A DNA stretch of 64,000 nucleotides from an uncultured Lachnospiraceae bacterium (GTDB lineage Bacteria > Bacillota > Clostridia > Lachnospirales > Lachnospiraceae). A program made the translations under genes and the position numbers. The stretch covers positions 310,001 to 374,000 of the forward strand of contig CAJUHH010000001.1 in assembly GCA_910585965.1 (NCBI GenBank), written 5' to 3'. How positions within the stretch are numbered: position 1 is the stretch's first letter; each line of letters starts with the position of its first letter. A model generated the notes under the pieces. The model had not been told where the DNA came from, searched no databases, and saw only the letters and a list, made by a program, of their open reading frames with translations. Below are positions 37,605 to 46,021 of this stretch, piece by piece.

Positions 37605-38660
37605 ATGAGAATACAAAAAATTACCGAATTGAACGGGGGAGAAATACTTGCGAAAATGGTTATGACTTCTGATTATACAGTATTATTGTCCGAAGGAACA
37701 AAACTGAGAAAAGAATACATTGATAAGTTGAAGGAGCTTGGCATTAAAGAAGTTGTTGTTGAGGATAAAATAGATACAGAAGAAGTTAAAATATTAAAAG
37801 ATGAAACCGGGAAAAATTTCAAAGACAAAGTAAAAGATATTATAGAAAAGCATACTTACAGACACAGCAAAGAATTAGTGGAGTTAAGTAAAACCGCAGA
37901 TAATATTATTGATAATCTTTTAAAGGAAGAAGAAGTAATCGAAAGAATTTATGATATCAAAGAAAGAAGTTCTGATATTTATGAGCATTCGATTAACATA
38001 TGTTCATTAGCAATCCTTGTGAGTCTTAAAATGAAAATTCCCCAGAGTAAAATACATGACATTGGAGTAGGCTGCCTTCTTCACGATTTAGGATTAAGAT
38101 ATATTACGGTCAACTATACAAATAGAAGTATAGAAGAATTTTCAGAAGCTGAACTAGCGGAATATAAAAAACATCCTATTTATGGATATTCAGCATTGAA
38201 AGATGAAACATGGATATCTGACTTAAGCAAAGATATTATTTTATATCACCACCAGAATATGGATGGTTCAGGATATCCTTTGAAATCCGTGCATATACCC
38301 ATAGAAGTAAAAATTGTAAATATATGCGAACAATTTGATGAAATGATATGCGGCATAGGTCATAATCGTTTAAAGGTTTATGAAGCAATCCAATATTTAA
38401 AAAGGAATAAAGGTATTTTATATGAAAGTTCGATAGTGGATGTATTTCTTGAGTTTACAGCGGTATATCCCGCCGGTTCTTATATTCTTACGAATGAAGG
38501 AGAAATAGGAATTGTTTTAAGGCAAAATAAAAATAATCCGGACAGGCCTTTTATAAAAATCATATATGATAAGATGGGAAACAGAGTCCAACATGATTTT
38601 GTAAAAGATCTTCTGACAGAAGAAAATATTTTTATAGAAAAAGTAATAGAAAGCATTTAA
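37605..38660 (+). CDS. HD-GYP domain protein, probable c-di-GMP phosphodiesterase
   Basis: A 351-residue cytosolic protein. An N-terminal region of about 85 residues (MRIQKITELNGGEILAKMV) resembles the DUF3391-like start of many HD-GYP proteins. The HD motif lies in GVGCLLHDLGLRYI, preceded by EHSINICSLAILV, and the GYP loop reads YHHQNMDGSGYPLK. The usual Lys after HDIG is Leu here. The C-terminal segment (PAGSYILTNEGEIGIVLRQN) is common in the group. There is no receiver or membrane domain. Hydrolysis of cyclic-di-GMP is likely but unproven. Confidence 0.85.
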   Translation: MRIQKITELNGGEILAKMVMTSDYTVLLSEGTKLRKEYIDKLKELGIKEVVVEDKIDTEEVKILKDETGKNFKDKVKDIIEKHTYRHSKELVELSKTADNIIDNLLKEEEVIERIYDIKERSSDIYEHSINICSLAILVSLKMKIPQSKIHDIGVGCLLHDLGLRYITVNYTNRSIEEFSEAELAEYKKHPIYGYSALKDETWISDLSKDIILYHHQNMDGSGYPLKSVHIPIEVKIVNICEQFDEMICGIGHNRLKVYEAIQYLKRNKGILYESSIVDVFLEFTAVYPAGSYILTNEGEIGIVLRQNKNNPDRPFIKIIYDKMGNRVQHDFVKDLLTEENIFIEKVIESI

Positions 38661-38681
38661 CGATATAGGAGGAAAATAATC

Positions 38682-39959
38682 GTGATTGATATTAAATTTT
38701 TAAGAGAAAATCCAGAGATAGTAAAAGAGAATATAAAAAAGAAATTTCAGGATAACAAACTGGAATTAGTAGATAAAGTAATTGAATTGGATGCAGAAAG
38801 CAGGAAAGCAAAGCAGGAAGCGGATGACCTGCGTGCAAATAGAAATAAGATTTCTAAGGAAATCGGCGCTCTTATGGCTCAGAAAAAGAAAGAAGAAGCG
38901 GAAGCAAAGAAAGCGGAAGTTGCAGCAGGGGCTAAAAGATTGGCTGAATTAGAAGAAAAGGAAAAACAGCTGGAAGAAGAAATTAATAAAATTATGATGG
39001 TAATTCCGAATATAATCGATCCTACTGTTCCAATAGGAAAAGATGATACGGAAAATGTAGAAATTAAAAAATATGGAGATCCTATCGTTCCTGATTTTGA
39101 AATACCTTATCATACAGAGATTATGGAAAAATTAAATGGTATTGATTTGGACAGCGCAAGAAAAGTTGCCGGCAATGGATTTTATTATTTAATGGGCGAC
39201 ATTGCCAGACTTCATTCCGCAGTAATTTCCTATGCCAGGGATTTTATGATTCAAAGAGGATTTACTTATTGTGTGCCTCCTTTTATGATTCGAAGCAATG
39301 TTGTCACTGGTGTTATGAGTTTTGCGGAAATGGATGCAATGATGTATAAAATCGAAGGGGAGGATTTATATTTAATTGGTACTTCGGAACATTCGATGAT
39401 TGGAAAGTTTATTGATACGATTCTTCAGGAAGAAGAACTTCCGAAAACTCTTACCAGTTATTCTCCTTGTTTCAGGAAAGAAAAAGGAGCGCATGGATTA
39501 GAGGAAAGAGGAGTATATCGTATTCACCAGTTTGAAAAACAGGAAATGATAGTAGTTTGTAAACCAGAGGAATCTCCTATATGGTTTGAAAAATTATGGC
39601 AGAATACGGTAGATTTATTCCGCTCCATGGATATTCCTGTCAGGACGATCGAATGTTGTTCCGGCGATCTGGCTGATTTGAAAGTGAAATCCTATGATGT
39701 GGAAGCTTGGTCTCCAAGGCAGAAAAAATATTTTGAAGTTGGAAGCTGTTCTAATCTGGGTGATGCACAGGCAAGAAGATTAAAAATACGTGTAAACGGC
39801 GAAAAGGGTAAATATTTTGCTCATACATTAAATAATACGGTAGTAGCTCCTCCAAGAATGCTTATTGCGTTTCTGGAAAATAATTTGAATGAAGACGGAT
39901 CCATCCGAATTCCCGAAGTGCTTCGTCCATATATGGGAGGCCAGGAAGTTATAAAATAA
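38682..39959 (+). CDS. serS: seryl-tRNA synthetase
   Basis: A 425-residue class II synthetase that charges tRNA-Ser. The N-terminal coiled-coil arm (about 30-105, Lys/Glu/Ala-rich) binds the tRNA long arm. Motif 2 is SPCFRKEKGAHGLEERGVYRIHQFEK, and LIGTSEHSMIG is the serine-binding TxE region (TSE). Motif 3 is near NNTVVAPPRMLIAFLEN. The start is GTG at 38682 with AGGAGG upstream. There is no T-box leader: the HD-GYP gene ends 21 bases before. Confidence 0.97.
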   Translation: MIDIKFLRENPEIVKENIKKKFQDNKLELVDKVIELDAESRKAKQEADDLRANRNKISKEIGALMAQKKKEEAEAKKAEVAAGAKRLAELEEKEKQLEEEINKIMMVIPNIIDPTVPIGKDDTENVEIKKYGDPIVPDFEIPYHTEIMEKLNGIDLDSARKVAGNGFYYLMGDIARLHSAVISYARDFMIQRGFTYCVPPFMIRSNVVTGVMSFAEMDAMMYKIEGEDLYLIGTSEHSMIGKFIDTILQEEELPKTLTSYSPCFRKEKGAHGLEERGVYRIHQFEKQEMIVVCKPEESPIWFEKLWQNTVDLFRSMDIPVRTIECCSGDLADLKVKSYDVEAWSPRQKKYFEVGSCSNLGDAQARRLKIRVNGEKGKYFAHTLNNTVVAPPRMLIAFLENNLNEDGSIRIPEVLRPYMGGQEVIK

Positions 39960-40001
39960 GGTTTTTAGGAAGAAATATGCTTTTGAAAAGAGGTGAAATC
40001 T

Positions 40002-40889
40002 TTGCATAGATATATGAGGGCAATAGGATTTAGCAAACTGAAAAACAGGAAGGAATTGCAGAATCTGATTACGGATATTATTGTAAATGCAGATGAAAGA
40101 GCATATACTTCAAAAGAGGATGACATAATAATAGCGGAATTTTGTAAAGATTTTGCTGAAAATATTGGTATAGCAGTTTGTGGGGAATTTGATTCTGAGG
40201 ATAAGTTTTCATTCGATTATTATTATCCTTATTTAAAGGGAACTGAAATCAGTTCGGAAGAAGATGTATCTGTAGAACGCCATGCAGGTACAGAATCATA
40301 TGCCGGTATATGTGATGATATTAAAGTTGGCGTCTCTCTTATTTTTTATTTGCAGAATATGATTCCGTATATAAAAGCGCATAACAGTAAAAAACTTCCG
40401 GTTATAGGAACAACGGTTACTTTATCCGCACTTTCTTTGCAGGGCAAAATAATGATGCCTATTATTAAAAATGAAAAGGATAAAAAGAGGATAAAAAAAG
40501 CATCGAATAATAGAAATTCATTAATTGCAGCAGCAAGAAAAGGGGATGAGGAAGCCATTGAAAGTCTGACGCTGGAAGATATGGATACTTATACTGTCAT
40601 ATCAAAGAAAATCCAGAAGGAAGATGTTTTTACTTTAGTGGATACTTATTTTATGCCTTATGGAGTGGAATGTGATCATTATTCCATATTAGGAGAAATA
40701 TTGGATTGTAATAAAGTAATAAATAAAATGACTTCCGAAGAAGTATATCAAATGACTGTCAGCTGCAATGATTTAGTGTTTAATATATGTATTAATGAAA
40801 AAGATTTGTATGGAGAACCTTTGGCAGGACGCAGATTCAAGGGATCTATATGGATGCAGGGGTATATTAACTTTCCAGAAGGAGTTTGA
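40002..40889 (+). CDS. DUF3881-like protein of unknown function
   Basis: About 295 residues, soluble, starting MHRYMRAIGFSKLKNRKELQ from TTG 40002, which has AGGTG six bases upstream; the in-frame GTG at 39993 overlaps that site. It resembles the DUF3881 family, known mostly from Lachnospiraceae, which I recall from the MH..LRAIGFS opening. No catalytic motif is evident. A stretch rich in Lys and Arg (KNEKDKKRIKKASNNRNS) lies in the middle. It follows serS and precedes tRNA-Arg; it may be cotranscribed with serS. Confidence 0.7.
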   Translation: MHRYMRAIGFSKLKNRKELQNLITDIIVNADERAYTSKEDDIIIAEFCKDFAENIGIAVCGEFDSEDKFSFDYYYPYLKGTEISSEEDVSVERHAGTESYAGICDDIKVGVSLIFYLQNMIPYIKAHNSKKLPVIGTTVTLSALSLQGKIMMPIIKNEKDKKRIKKASNNRNSLIAAARKGDEEAIESLTLEDMDTYTVISKKIQKEDVFTLVDTYFMPYGVECDHYSILGEILDCNKVINKMTSEEVYQMTVSCNDLVFNICINEKDLYGEPLAGRRFKGSIWMQGYINFPEGV

Positions 40890-40919
40890 TTTTTGTAAGA
40901 GTATTTTATCAAAATGCGG

Positions 40920-40948
40920 TTGATATTGTCTTCAATTTATGATAGAAT
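40920..40948 (+). promoter_or_regulatory. promoter of tRNA-Arg
   Basis: TTGATA (40920-40925) and TAGAAT (40943-40948) with a 17-base spacer, 20 bases before the tRNA 5' end. Confidence 0.75.
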
Positions 40949-40968
40949 ACTCTTCGGTAGAAATACAC

Positions 40969-41042
40969 GTTTCCGTAGCTCAGATGGATAGAGCGACCGC
41001 CTCCTAAGCGGTAGGTCGGGTGTTCGAGTCACCTCGGGAACG
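40969..41042 (+). tRNA. tRNA-Arg (anticodon CCU)
   Basis: 74 bases. Acceptor GTTTCCG pairs with CGGGAAC (one G-T pair); the D arm starts GCTCAGATGG; the anticodon stem ACCGC/GCGGT encloses CTCCTAA with anticodon CCT; the T arm is GGGTG-TTCGAGT-CACCT. The discriminator is G and CCA is not encoded. It reads AGG codons. Confidence 0.97.
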
Positions 41043-41052
41043 CTGGGAATAT

Positions 41053-41089
41053 AGTCGAAAACCTGGTTTTAGCAGGTTTTCGACTTTCT
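41053..41089 (+). terminator. terminator after tRNA-Arg
   Basis: A 13-bp perfect stem (AGTCGAAAACCTG with CAGGTTTTCGACT) around a 7-base loop, then TTTCTT. Confidence 0.85.
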
Positions 41090-41094
41090 TCATT

Positions 41095-41114
41095 TTAGCA
41101 TCAATTAGCATCAA
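41095..41114. repeat. tandem TTAGCATCAA repeat beside tRNA-Arg
   Basis: Two exact head-to-tail copies of the 10-mer TTAGCATCAA, 53 bases past the tRNA 3' end. This looks like an arm-type binding site of a tyrosine integrase, but no integrase gene is in view. Confidence 0.6.
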
Positions 41115-41305
41115 AACTTGGATAAGATAGACAATAATATGCAATGAGTTTCAAAAATCATGTCACAAAGAGAAAAAAATATTGTCTAATAAAATATACG
41201 GGAAAAATTCTGACAGGGAGTGCAGCAGAGTTTGTTATCAGGAATAAACAGATTCCTTATAGCTTTCCGTATCAAATACAATTCGCACTTCAGGAAAGAG
41301 GAATC

Positions 41306-42151
41306 ATGAATTCATTCACAAATGAAGAATTACTGGATTTGATTAAAAAAGCTACTGCCGGAGATAAGGCATCGTTAGAAACTGTGATGCTCAGCGTGCA
41401 GGATCTGGTATTTAATTTGTCTCTGCGTATGTTGGGAACTTTCCCGGACGCAGAAGATGCATCCCAGGATATTTTATTAAAGGTTATGACACATTTGTCA
41501 TCATTTAAAGGAGAGAGTTCGTTTTCCACCTGGGTATTCCGTATTGCGGTAAACCATTTGAAGGACTATAAAAAGCATATGTTCGCCCAGTTTCCTTTAA
41601 GCTTTGAATTTTACGGAGATGATATCCAAAATGCCAGGATAGAAGATGTACCGGATATGACGCAGAATGTGGAACGGGCAATTTTAGCAGAAGAACTAAA
41701 GATGTCATGTACTAATGTAATGTTGCAGTGCCTGGATACGGAAAGCAGATGTATTTTCATTCTTGGAACTATGTTTAAGGTAGACAGCCGGATTGCCGGT
41801 GATATTCTGGGCATCACGCCAGAGGCCTATCGCCAGCGTTTGTCGAGAATTCGAAAAAAGATGGCAGATTTTCTGACAGAATATTGCGGAGAATATGGAA
41901 AAGGAAAGTGCCGCTGTATGGAAAGAGTGAACTATGCGATCCAAAACCATAGAATTCATCCTTCGCAGCTCTATTTCCATACGGCGGTACCCGCTCAAAT
42001 TATACTGGATGTCAAAGAAGCTATGGAAGAGACGGATGACTTATCACAAAAATTTTCTTTTTGTAAGACATATCAATCATCGGAAAATCTGAAACAGTTT
42101 ATTCAAGAATTTTTAAATGGAAGTTCTTTTTCTGTCATCAGAAACGGGTAA
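41306..42151 (+). CDS. ECF-type RNA polymerase sigma factor with Cys-rich C-terminal extension
   Basis: A 281-residue protein from the ATG at 41306 (MNSFTNEELLDLIKKA), with AGGAAAGAGG just upstream; the frame is open back to 41144 but without sigma homology. Region 2 has GTFPDAEDASQDILLKVMTHL and FSTWVFRIAVNHLKDYKK. Region 4 has LDTESRCIFILGTMFKVDSRIAGDILGITPEAYRQRLSRIRKK. A tail of about 100 residues follows with Cys residues in CGEYGKGKCRC and RVNYAIQNHRIHP, which may bind metal and take the place of an anti-sigma factor. No anti-sigma gene is adjacent. Confidence 0.82.
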   Translation: MNSFTNEELLDLIKKATAGDKASLETVMLSVQDLVFNLSLRMLGTFPDAEDASQDILLKVMTHLSSFKGESSFSTWVFRIAVNHLKDYKKHMFAQFPLSFEFYGDDIQNARIEDVPDMTQNVERAILAEELKMSCTNVMLQCLDTESRCIFILGTMFKVDSRIAGDILGITPEAYRQRLSRIRKKMADFLTEYCGEYGKGKCRCMERVNYAIQNHRIHPSQLYFHTAVPAQIILDVKEAMEETDDLSQKFSFCKTYQSSENLKQFIQEFLNGSSFSVIRNG

Positions 42152-42194
42152 AAAATATCAATACCGTTAATAAAAAGGAAAAAAGGAGAAGTAT

Positions 42195-42878
42195 ATGGAT
42201 ACGAGATTAATATTAAATTATTTGACAAACTTAAACGAAAATAATAACAGGGAATGGTATCATGCCCACAAGGGGGAATATAAAGAAGCAAATGCCCAGT
42301 TTGAAGCGCTGGTGCAGGAATTGATCTTTCAGATCGGGAAATTTGATAGCAGCATCCTGCACAGAGAGGCAAAGGAGCTGACTTTCAAGTTGGTGAGGGA
42401 TACTAGGTTCAGTCATGACAAATCTCCTTATAATCCGGCATTCCGGGCGCATATCGGGCCAAAAGGAAAACTACCTGTGCCAGTTGGATATTATCTGATG
42501 ATCAAACCAGGCGGACAATCCTTTCTTGGAGGGGGATTGTTTGCAGATATGTTTAAAGATGCCACCTCCATGATCCGGGACTATATTGCGGCGAATGGAG
42601 GAGAGTGGGAGAAAATTCTTCATGCCCCGGATTTTCAGAAAGATTTTACTGTACAAGGAACGGCTTTGAAAAATGTGCCTGTCGGTTATGACAGAGAGCA
42701 TCCGCAAGCAGAGTTTTTAAAGTTGAAGAGCTGGTATTTGGAATATTCGGTCATGGATGATGTCGTTGCTGACGGAGATCTGTTTTTGGCGGAGGCTGTA
42801 AGGCTGTTTCAGGCCATGAAGCCTTTCAACGATTTTCTGAACCGGGCGCTGGAAGGATTTGAAATGCCGTCGAGGTAG
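42195..42878 (+). CDS. DUF2461-family protein
   Basis: A 227-residue soluble protein. The family is recognised by the NREWYHAHKGEYKEAN N-terminus, LTFKLVRDTRFSHDKSPYNPAFRAHIGPKG, and GYYLMIKPGGQSFLGGGLF. DUF2461 proteins are common in bacteria, also in fungi, and have no assigned activity. The gene has a GGAG site and may share a transcript with the sigma factor 44 bases upstream. Confidence 0.88.
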   Translation: MDTRLILNYLTNLNENNNREWYHAHKGEYKEANAQFEALVQELIFQIGKFDSSILHREAKELTFKLVRDTRFSHDKSPYNPAFRAHIGPKGKLPVPVGYYLMIKPGGQSFLGGGLFADMFKDATSMIRDYIAANGGEWEKILHAPDFQKDFTVQGTALKNVPVGYDREHPQAEFLKLKSWYLEYSVMDDVVADGDLFLAEAVRLFQAMKPFNDFLNRALEGFEMPSR

Positions 42879-43042
42879 AATCTTTTGCAATAGTTCGTGT
42901 AAAAACATGTAAGTTTAGTCGAAAGGTTTTTTGGGAAAAGTAGGAGAATATAAAGACAAAACAAGAAGAATATGGTATGATTCTGTAAATAGCAAGCATA
43001 TGTTTGTATCCAATTTGCGGGCCGGAAAGGATGGAAAACGAT

Positions 43043-43660
43043 ATGGAAAGACAAATAGTGGTTACGATAGGAAGAAGCTTTGGCAGTAACGGGCGGCGGA
43101 TCGGAGAAGGACTGGCGAACGAGCTTGGAATCAAATGCTATGACAGGAATCTGATTGAAATGGCGGCAAAGGAAAGCGGAATGGATTGGAAAGTGGCCGG
43201 CAATGCGGATGAAAAACTGGTGGGAAGGATCTTGAAATTTAAAGGGGGATTTGATTTTATACAAGAAAATCCTAACGATAAGATATATAGGGCGCAGGCA
43301 GAAATAATCCGTTCCATCGTAAAAAGAGGTGAATCTTGCGTAATCGTCGGCAGAGGAGCGGATTACGTATTAAGAAACCGGCATGAAGTTCTTAAAGTCT
43401 TTATTTACGCTCCTTACAGTACCCGCCTGGAGACAGTGATGGAAAGATATGGTTTTACAAAAGAAGAGGCCGAACGGGCCATTCGTCATATGGACAAGAC
43501 GAGAAGGAATTATTATGAGTATTTTACAGATAATAATTGGGACCAAAAAGAAGGAAAGGATATGCTGATTGACAGCAGCGAGTTTGGGATCGAAGGAACG
43601 GTGCATTTGATCAAATCGGCAGTAGAATGCAAATTAAAAAGAGATTGGGATGATTTATAA
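43043..43660 (+). CDS. cytidylate kinase-like family protein (second copy)
   Basis: About 205 residues from the ATG at 43043 (MERQIVVTIGRSFGSNGRRIGEGLANELG). Like the gene at 10133-10732 it has the kinase fold but no GKS/T in the P-loop. VIVGRGADYVLRN, FIYAPYSTRLETVMERYGF and MDKTRRNYYEYFTDNNW are the family landmarks. In-frame ATGs at 43031 and a TTG at 43004 lie upstream; the chosen start aligns best with the first copy. Its stop overlaps the start of the ABC lipoprotein gene by one base (TAATG), so it may be coexpressed with the transporter. Confidence 0.8.
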   Translation: MERQIVVTIGRSFGSNGRRIGEGLANELGIKCYDRNLIEMAAKESGMDWKVAGNADEKLVGRILKFKGGFDFIQENPNDKIYRAQAEIIRSIVKRGESCVIVGRGADYVLRNRHEVLKVFIYAPYSTRLETVMERYGFTKEEAERAIRHMDKTRRNYYEYFTDNNWDQKEGKDMLIDSSEFGIEGTVHLIKSAVECKLKRDWDDL

Positions 43661-44676
43661 TGATGAAAGATAATAGAAAAAGATTTTATATCTCATTTTT
43701 AGGATTGGCCATTTTCCTTCTTTTTATGGCCGGATGCGGAAGTAAAAAGGAAGAAACAGCTGGTATCCGCATTACCGCTCTGAAAGGGCCTACGGCGATG
43801 GGGATGGTAAAATTAATGAAAGAGTCGGAAGGAAATATCCAAAACGGCAGCGGTTATCAGTTTACGATAGCGGCTTCCGTGGATGAAGTCATGCCGAAGC
43901 TCTTGCAAGGAGAAACGGATATCGCCGCTATTCCCGCGAATCTGGCTTCCGTACTCTATCATAATACGGAAGGGCAGATACAAGTATTGGCGGTGAATAC
44001 ATTGGGTGTTCTATATATCGTGGATATGGATGGTTCTGTTCAATCGGCGGAGGATTTGAAAGGAAGGACGATTTATGCCAGCGGAAAAGGCGCTACGCCG
44101 GAATATGGACTTCAGTATATTCTTTCGGCTAATGGCATAGACAGCGAAAAAGATCTTACGATAGAATGGAAATCGGAACATTCGGAATGTGTATCGGCTT
44201 TGGCAGGATTTTCGCCGGAAGGTTCCGAAAGCAGTGCTGTCGCCCTGTTGCCGCAGCCTTTTGTGGCCGCCGCACAGGCAAAAAATGAAAAGATCAGGAT
44301 TGCCCTTGATCTGACGAAAGAGTGGGACAAGCTTCAGGAAGAAGAAAATGGGAGCGCGATGATCACAGGAGTCATCGTTGGAAGAAAAGAATTTATAGAA
44401 GAGAATACAGAAGCAGTAAGAAGGTTTATGGATGCCTATAAAGAATCCGTGGAATATGTGAACCAGCATATAGAAGAAGCATCCGCTCTCATTGAAGAAT
44501 ATAATATCATTTCGGCTGACGTGGCCCAAAAAGCATTGCCTTACTGTAATATTGTTTTTATCGAGGGAGAGGAAATGAGAGATAAATTGTCCGGTTATTT
44601 GAATGTTTTAGCAGGACAGAATCCGAAATCCGTAGGAGGAAGCGTTCCGGAAGATGAATTCTACTATATCAGGTAG
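43660..44676 (+). CDS. ABC transporter substrate-binding lipoprotein (SsuA/ThiY/NMT1-like)
   Basis: A 338-residue lipoprotein with signal peptide and lipobox LLFMAGC near residue 26. The mature part resembles type 2 periplasmic-binding proteins of the sulfonate/nitrate/thiamine-precursor group: RITALKGPTAMGMVKLM, VDEVMPKLLQGETDIAAIPANLASVL and SVQSAEDLKGRTIYASGKGATPEYGLQYIL. It would capture an organic solute outside the membrane. The ligand cannot be named. Followed by permease (23-base overlap) and ATPase genes. Confidence 0.9.
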   Translation: MMKDNRKRFYISFLGLAIFLLFMAGCGSKKEETAGIRITALKGPTAMGMVKLMKESEGNIQNGSGYQFTIAASVDEVMPKLLQGETDIAAIPANLASVLYHNTEGQIQVLAVNTLGVLYIVDMDGSVQSAEDLKGRTIYASGKGATPEYGLQYILSANGIDSEKDLTIEWKSEHSECVSALAGFSPEGSESSAVALLPQPFVAAAQAKNEKIRIALDLTKEWDKLQEEENGSAMITGVIVGRKEFIEENTEAVRRFMDAYKESVEYVNQHIEEASALIEEYNIISADVAQKALPYCNIVFIEGEEMRDKLSGYLNVLAGQNPKSVGGSVPEDEFYYIR

Positions 44677-45409
44677 CGATAAAAAAATAAAAATATGGGC
44701 AGTCCTTATATGGTTGTTTGTTTGGGAAATAACTGCCCGTGCGATAGGCCAGGAGATACTGCTCGTATCTCCTGTCACTGTCATAGGAAAACTTTTTGGA
44801 ATGGCAGAAGAAAGGGATTTCTGGTCATCGGTATTATTTACCGTATGCAGGATTGCCAGTGGTTTTTTAACGGCTTTTTTTACAGGCGTTGTTCTTGCCT
44901 GGATCGGATCCTTCCATCCTTTTATAAAAGAACTGGCGGCGCCTTTGATGGCTGCCATAAAGGCGGCCCCGGTCGCATCTTTTATCATATTAATCCTAAT
45001 ATGGGTACCTTCTCGTAATTTATCTTTCATTATTTCCTTTTTGATCGCTTTACCTGTTATTTATACAAATGTACTATATGGAATAGAAAATACAAATCAG
45101 GATCTTCTGGAAATGGCTGATGTTTTCAAGGTTCCCCTGGGAAAACGGATATGGTATATTTATTTGTCGGAAACTATGCCTTATTTACGGGCTGCCTGTT
45201 CCATTTCCCTTGGCTTATGCTGGAAAGCGGGAGTTGCGGCAGAAGTGATAGGTATTCCTGCTGGTTCGATCGGGGAAAGGCTTTATGAAGCAAAAATATA
45301 TCTTCAGACACCGGATTTATTCGCATGGACGCTTGCCATTATCCTTTTTAGCATAGGTTTTGAAAAAATATTTCTCTTTATTATAGATAGAGTGATAAAA
45401 GTGGAGTAA
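44654..45409 (+). CDS. ABC transporter permease (SsuC/ThiX-like)
   Basis: A 251-residue membrane protein with about six helices. The BPD_transp_1 EAA loop is visible in LLEMADVFKVPLGKRIWYIYLSETMPYLRAACSISLGLCWKAG. The N-terminus and SPVTVIGKLFGMA match permeases of the nitrate/sulfonate group. It overlaps the lipoprotein gene by 23 bases, and the ATPase starts four bases after its stop. Confidence 0.9.
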   Translation: MNSTISGSDKKIKIWAVLIWLFVWEITARAIGQEILLVSPVTVIGKLFGMAEERDFWSSVLFTVCRIASGFLTAFFTGVVLAWIGSFHPFIKELAAPLMAAIKAAPVASFIILILIWVPSRNLSFIISFLIALPVIYTNVLYGIENTNQDLLEMADVFKVPLGKRIWYIYLSETMPYLRAACSISLGLCWKAGVAAEVIGIPAGSIGERLYEAKIYLQTPDLFAWTLAIILFSIGFEKIFLFIIDRVIKVE

Positions 45410-45412
45410 GAT

Positions 45413-46021
45413 ATGGATATCATAATTAACCATTTATCGAAAAGATTTGGCAAAAAAGAAGTAATATCAAATTTTTCTGCCCGGATAAAGGAAGGCCGTG
45501 TCACTTCCCTTATGGCTCCTTCCGGCTGGGGGAAATCGACTTTGCTAAGGATAATGGCCGGTTTGGAAAAGTTGGACGAAGGGCGGATTGAAGGCTTGGA
45601 AAAGAAAAGAATAAGCATGGTTTTCCAAGAGGACAGATTATGCGGCAATCTCAGCCCGGTATCAAATATACGTCTGGTATGCAGCGGAAAAGTTCAGGAA
45701 AGCCGGATATATGAAGAATTGGAGAGGGCAGGGCTAAAAGGAGAGGAACTGGTTCCAGCCAAAAACCTGTCAGGAGGGATGAGAAAGAGAGTGGCGCTGG
45801 TAAGGGCGTTGATCGTTCCCTTTGATCTTTTAATATTGGATGAGCCTTTCGATGGATTGGACGATGAAAATAAAATGAGAATGATAGATTATGTAAAAGA
45901 AAGAAGCGAAGGAAAGACTGTTATTTTAGTAACCCATGAGAAGAAGGAAGCGGAAGCAATGGGGGGAGAGATGATAAATGGATTATATTGTATTCGATCT
46001 GGAATGGAACCAAAGCAGTAA
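45413..46021 (+). CDS. ABC transporter ATP-binding protein
   Basis: A 202-residue ATPase, short for the family. Walker A is APSGWGKST, signature LSGGMRKRVALVRAL, Walker B LLILDEPFDGLD, and the H-loop is VTHEKKEAE. The Q-loop is VFQEDRLCGNLS, as in SsuB/TauB-type ATPases. It energises the import system encoded by the two genes before it. Its 3' end overlaps the exonuclease gene by 44 bases. Confidence 0.93.
   Translation: MDIIINHLSKRFGKKEVISNFSARIKEGRVTSLMAPSGWGKSTLLRIMAGLEKLDEGRIEGLEKKRISMVFQEDRLCGNLSPVSNIRLVCSGKVQESRIYEELERAGLKGEELVPAKNLSGGMRKRVALVRALIVPFDLLILDEPFDGLDDENKMRMIDYVKERSEGKTVILVTHEKKEAEAMGGEMINGLYCIRSGMEPKQ

Noticed and set aside
38641..38681. T-box leader for serS
   Set aside because: Only 21 bases separate serS from the preceding stop; there is no room for a T-box and no such fold upstream.
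41144..41305. 54-codon N-terminal extension of the sigma factor frame
   Set aside because: No sigma-factor similarity, no ribosome site at 41144, and a good one before the ATG at 41306.
44011..44529. 172-codon minus-strand open frame opposite the ABC lipoprotein gene
   Set aside because: Shadow of a clear lipoprotein gene with signal peptide and lipobox; no ribosome site or recognisable motif.
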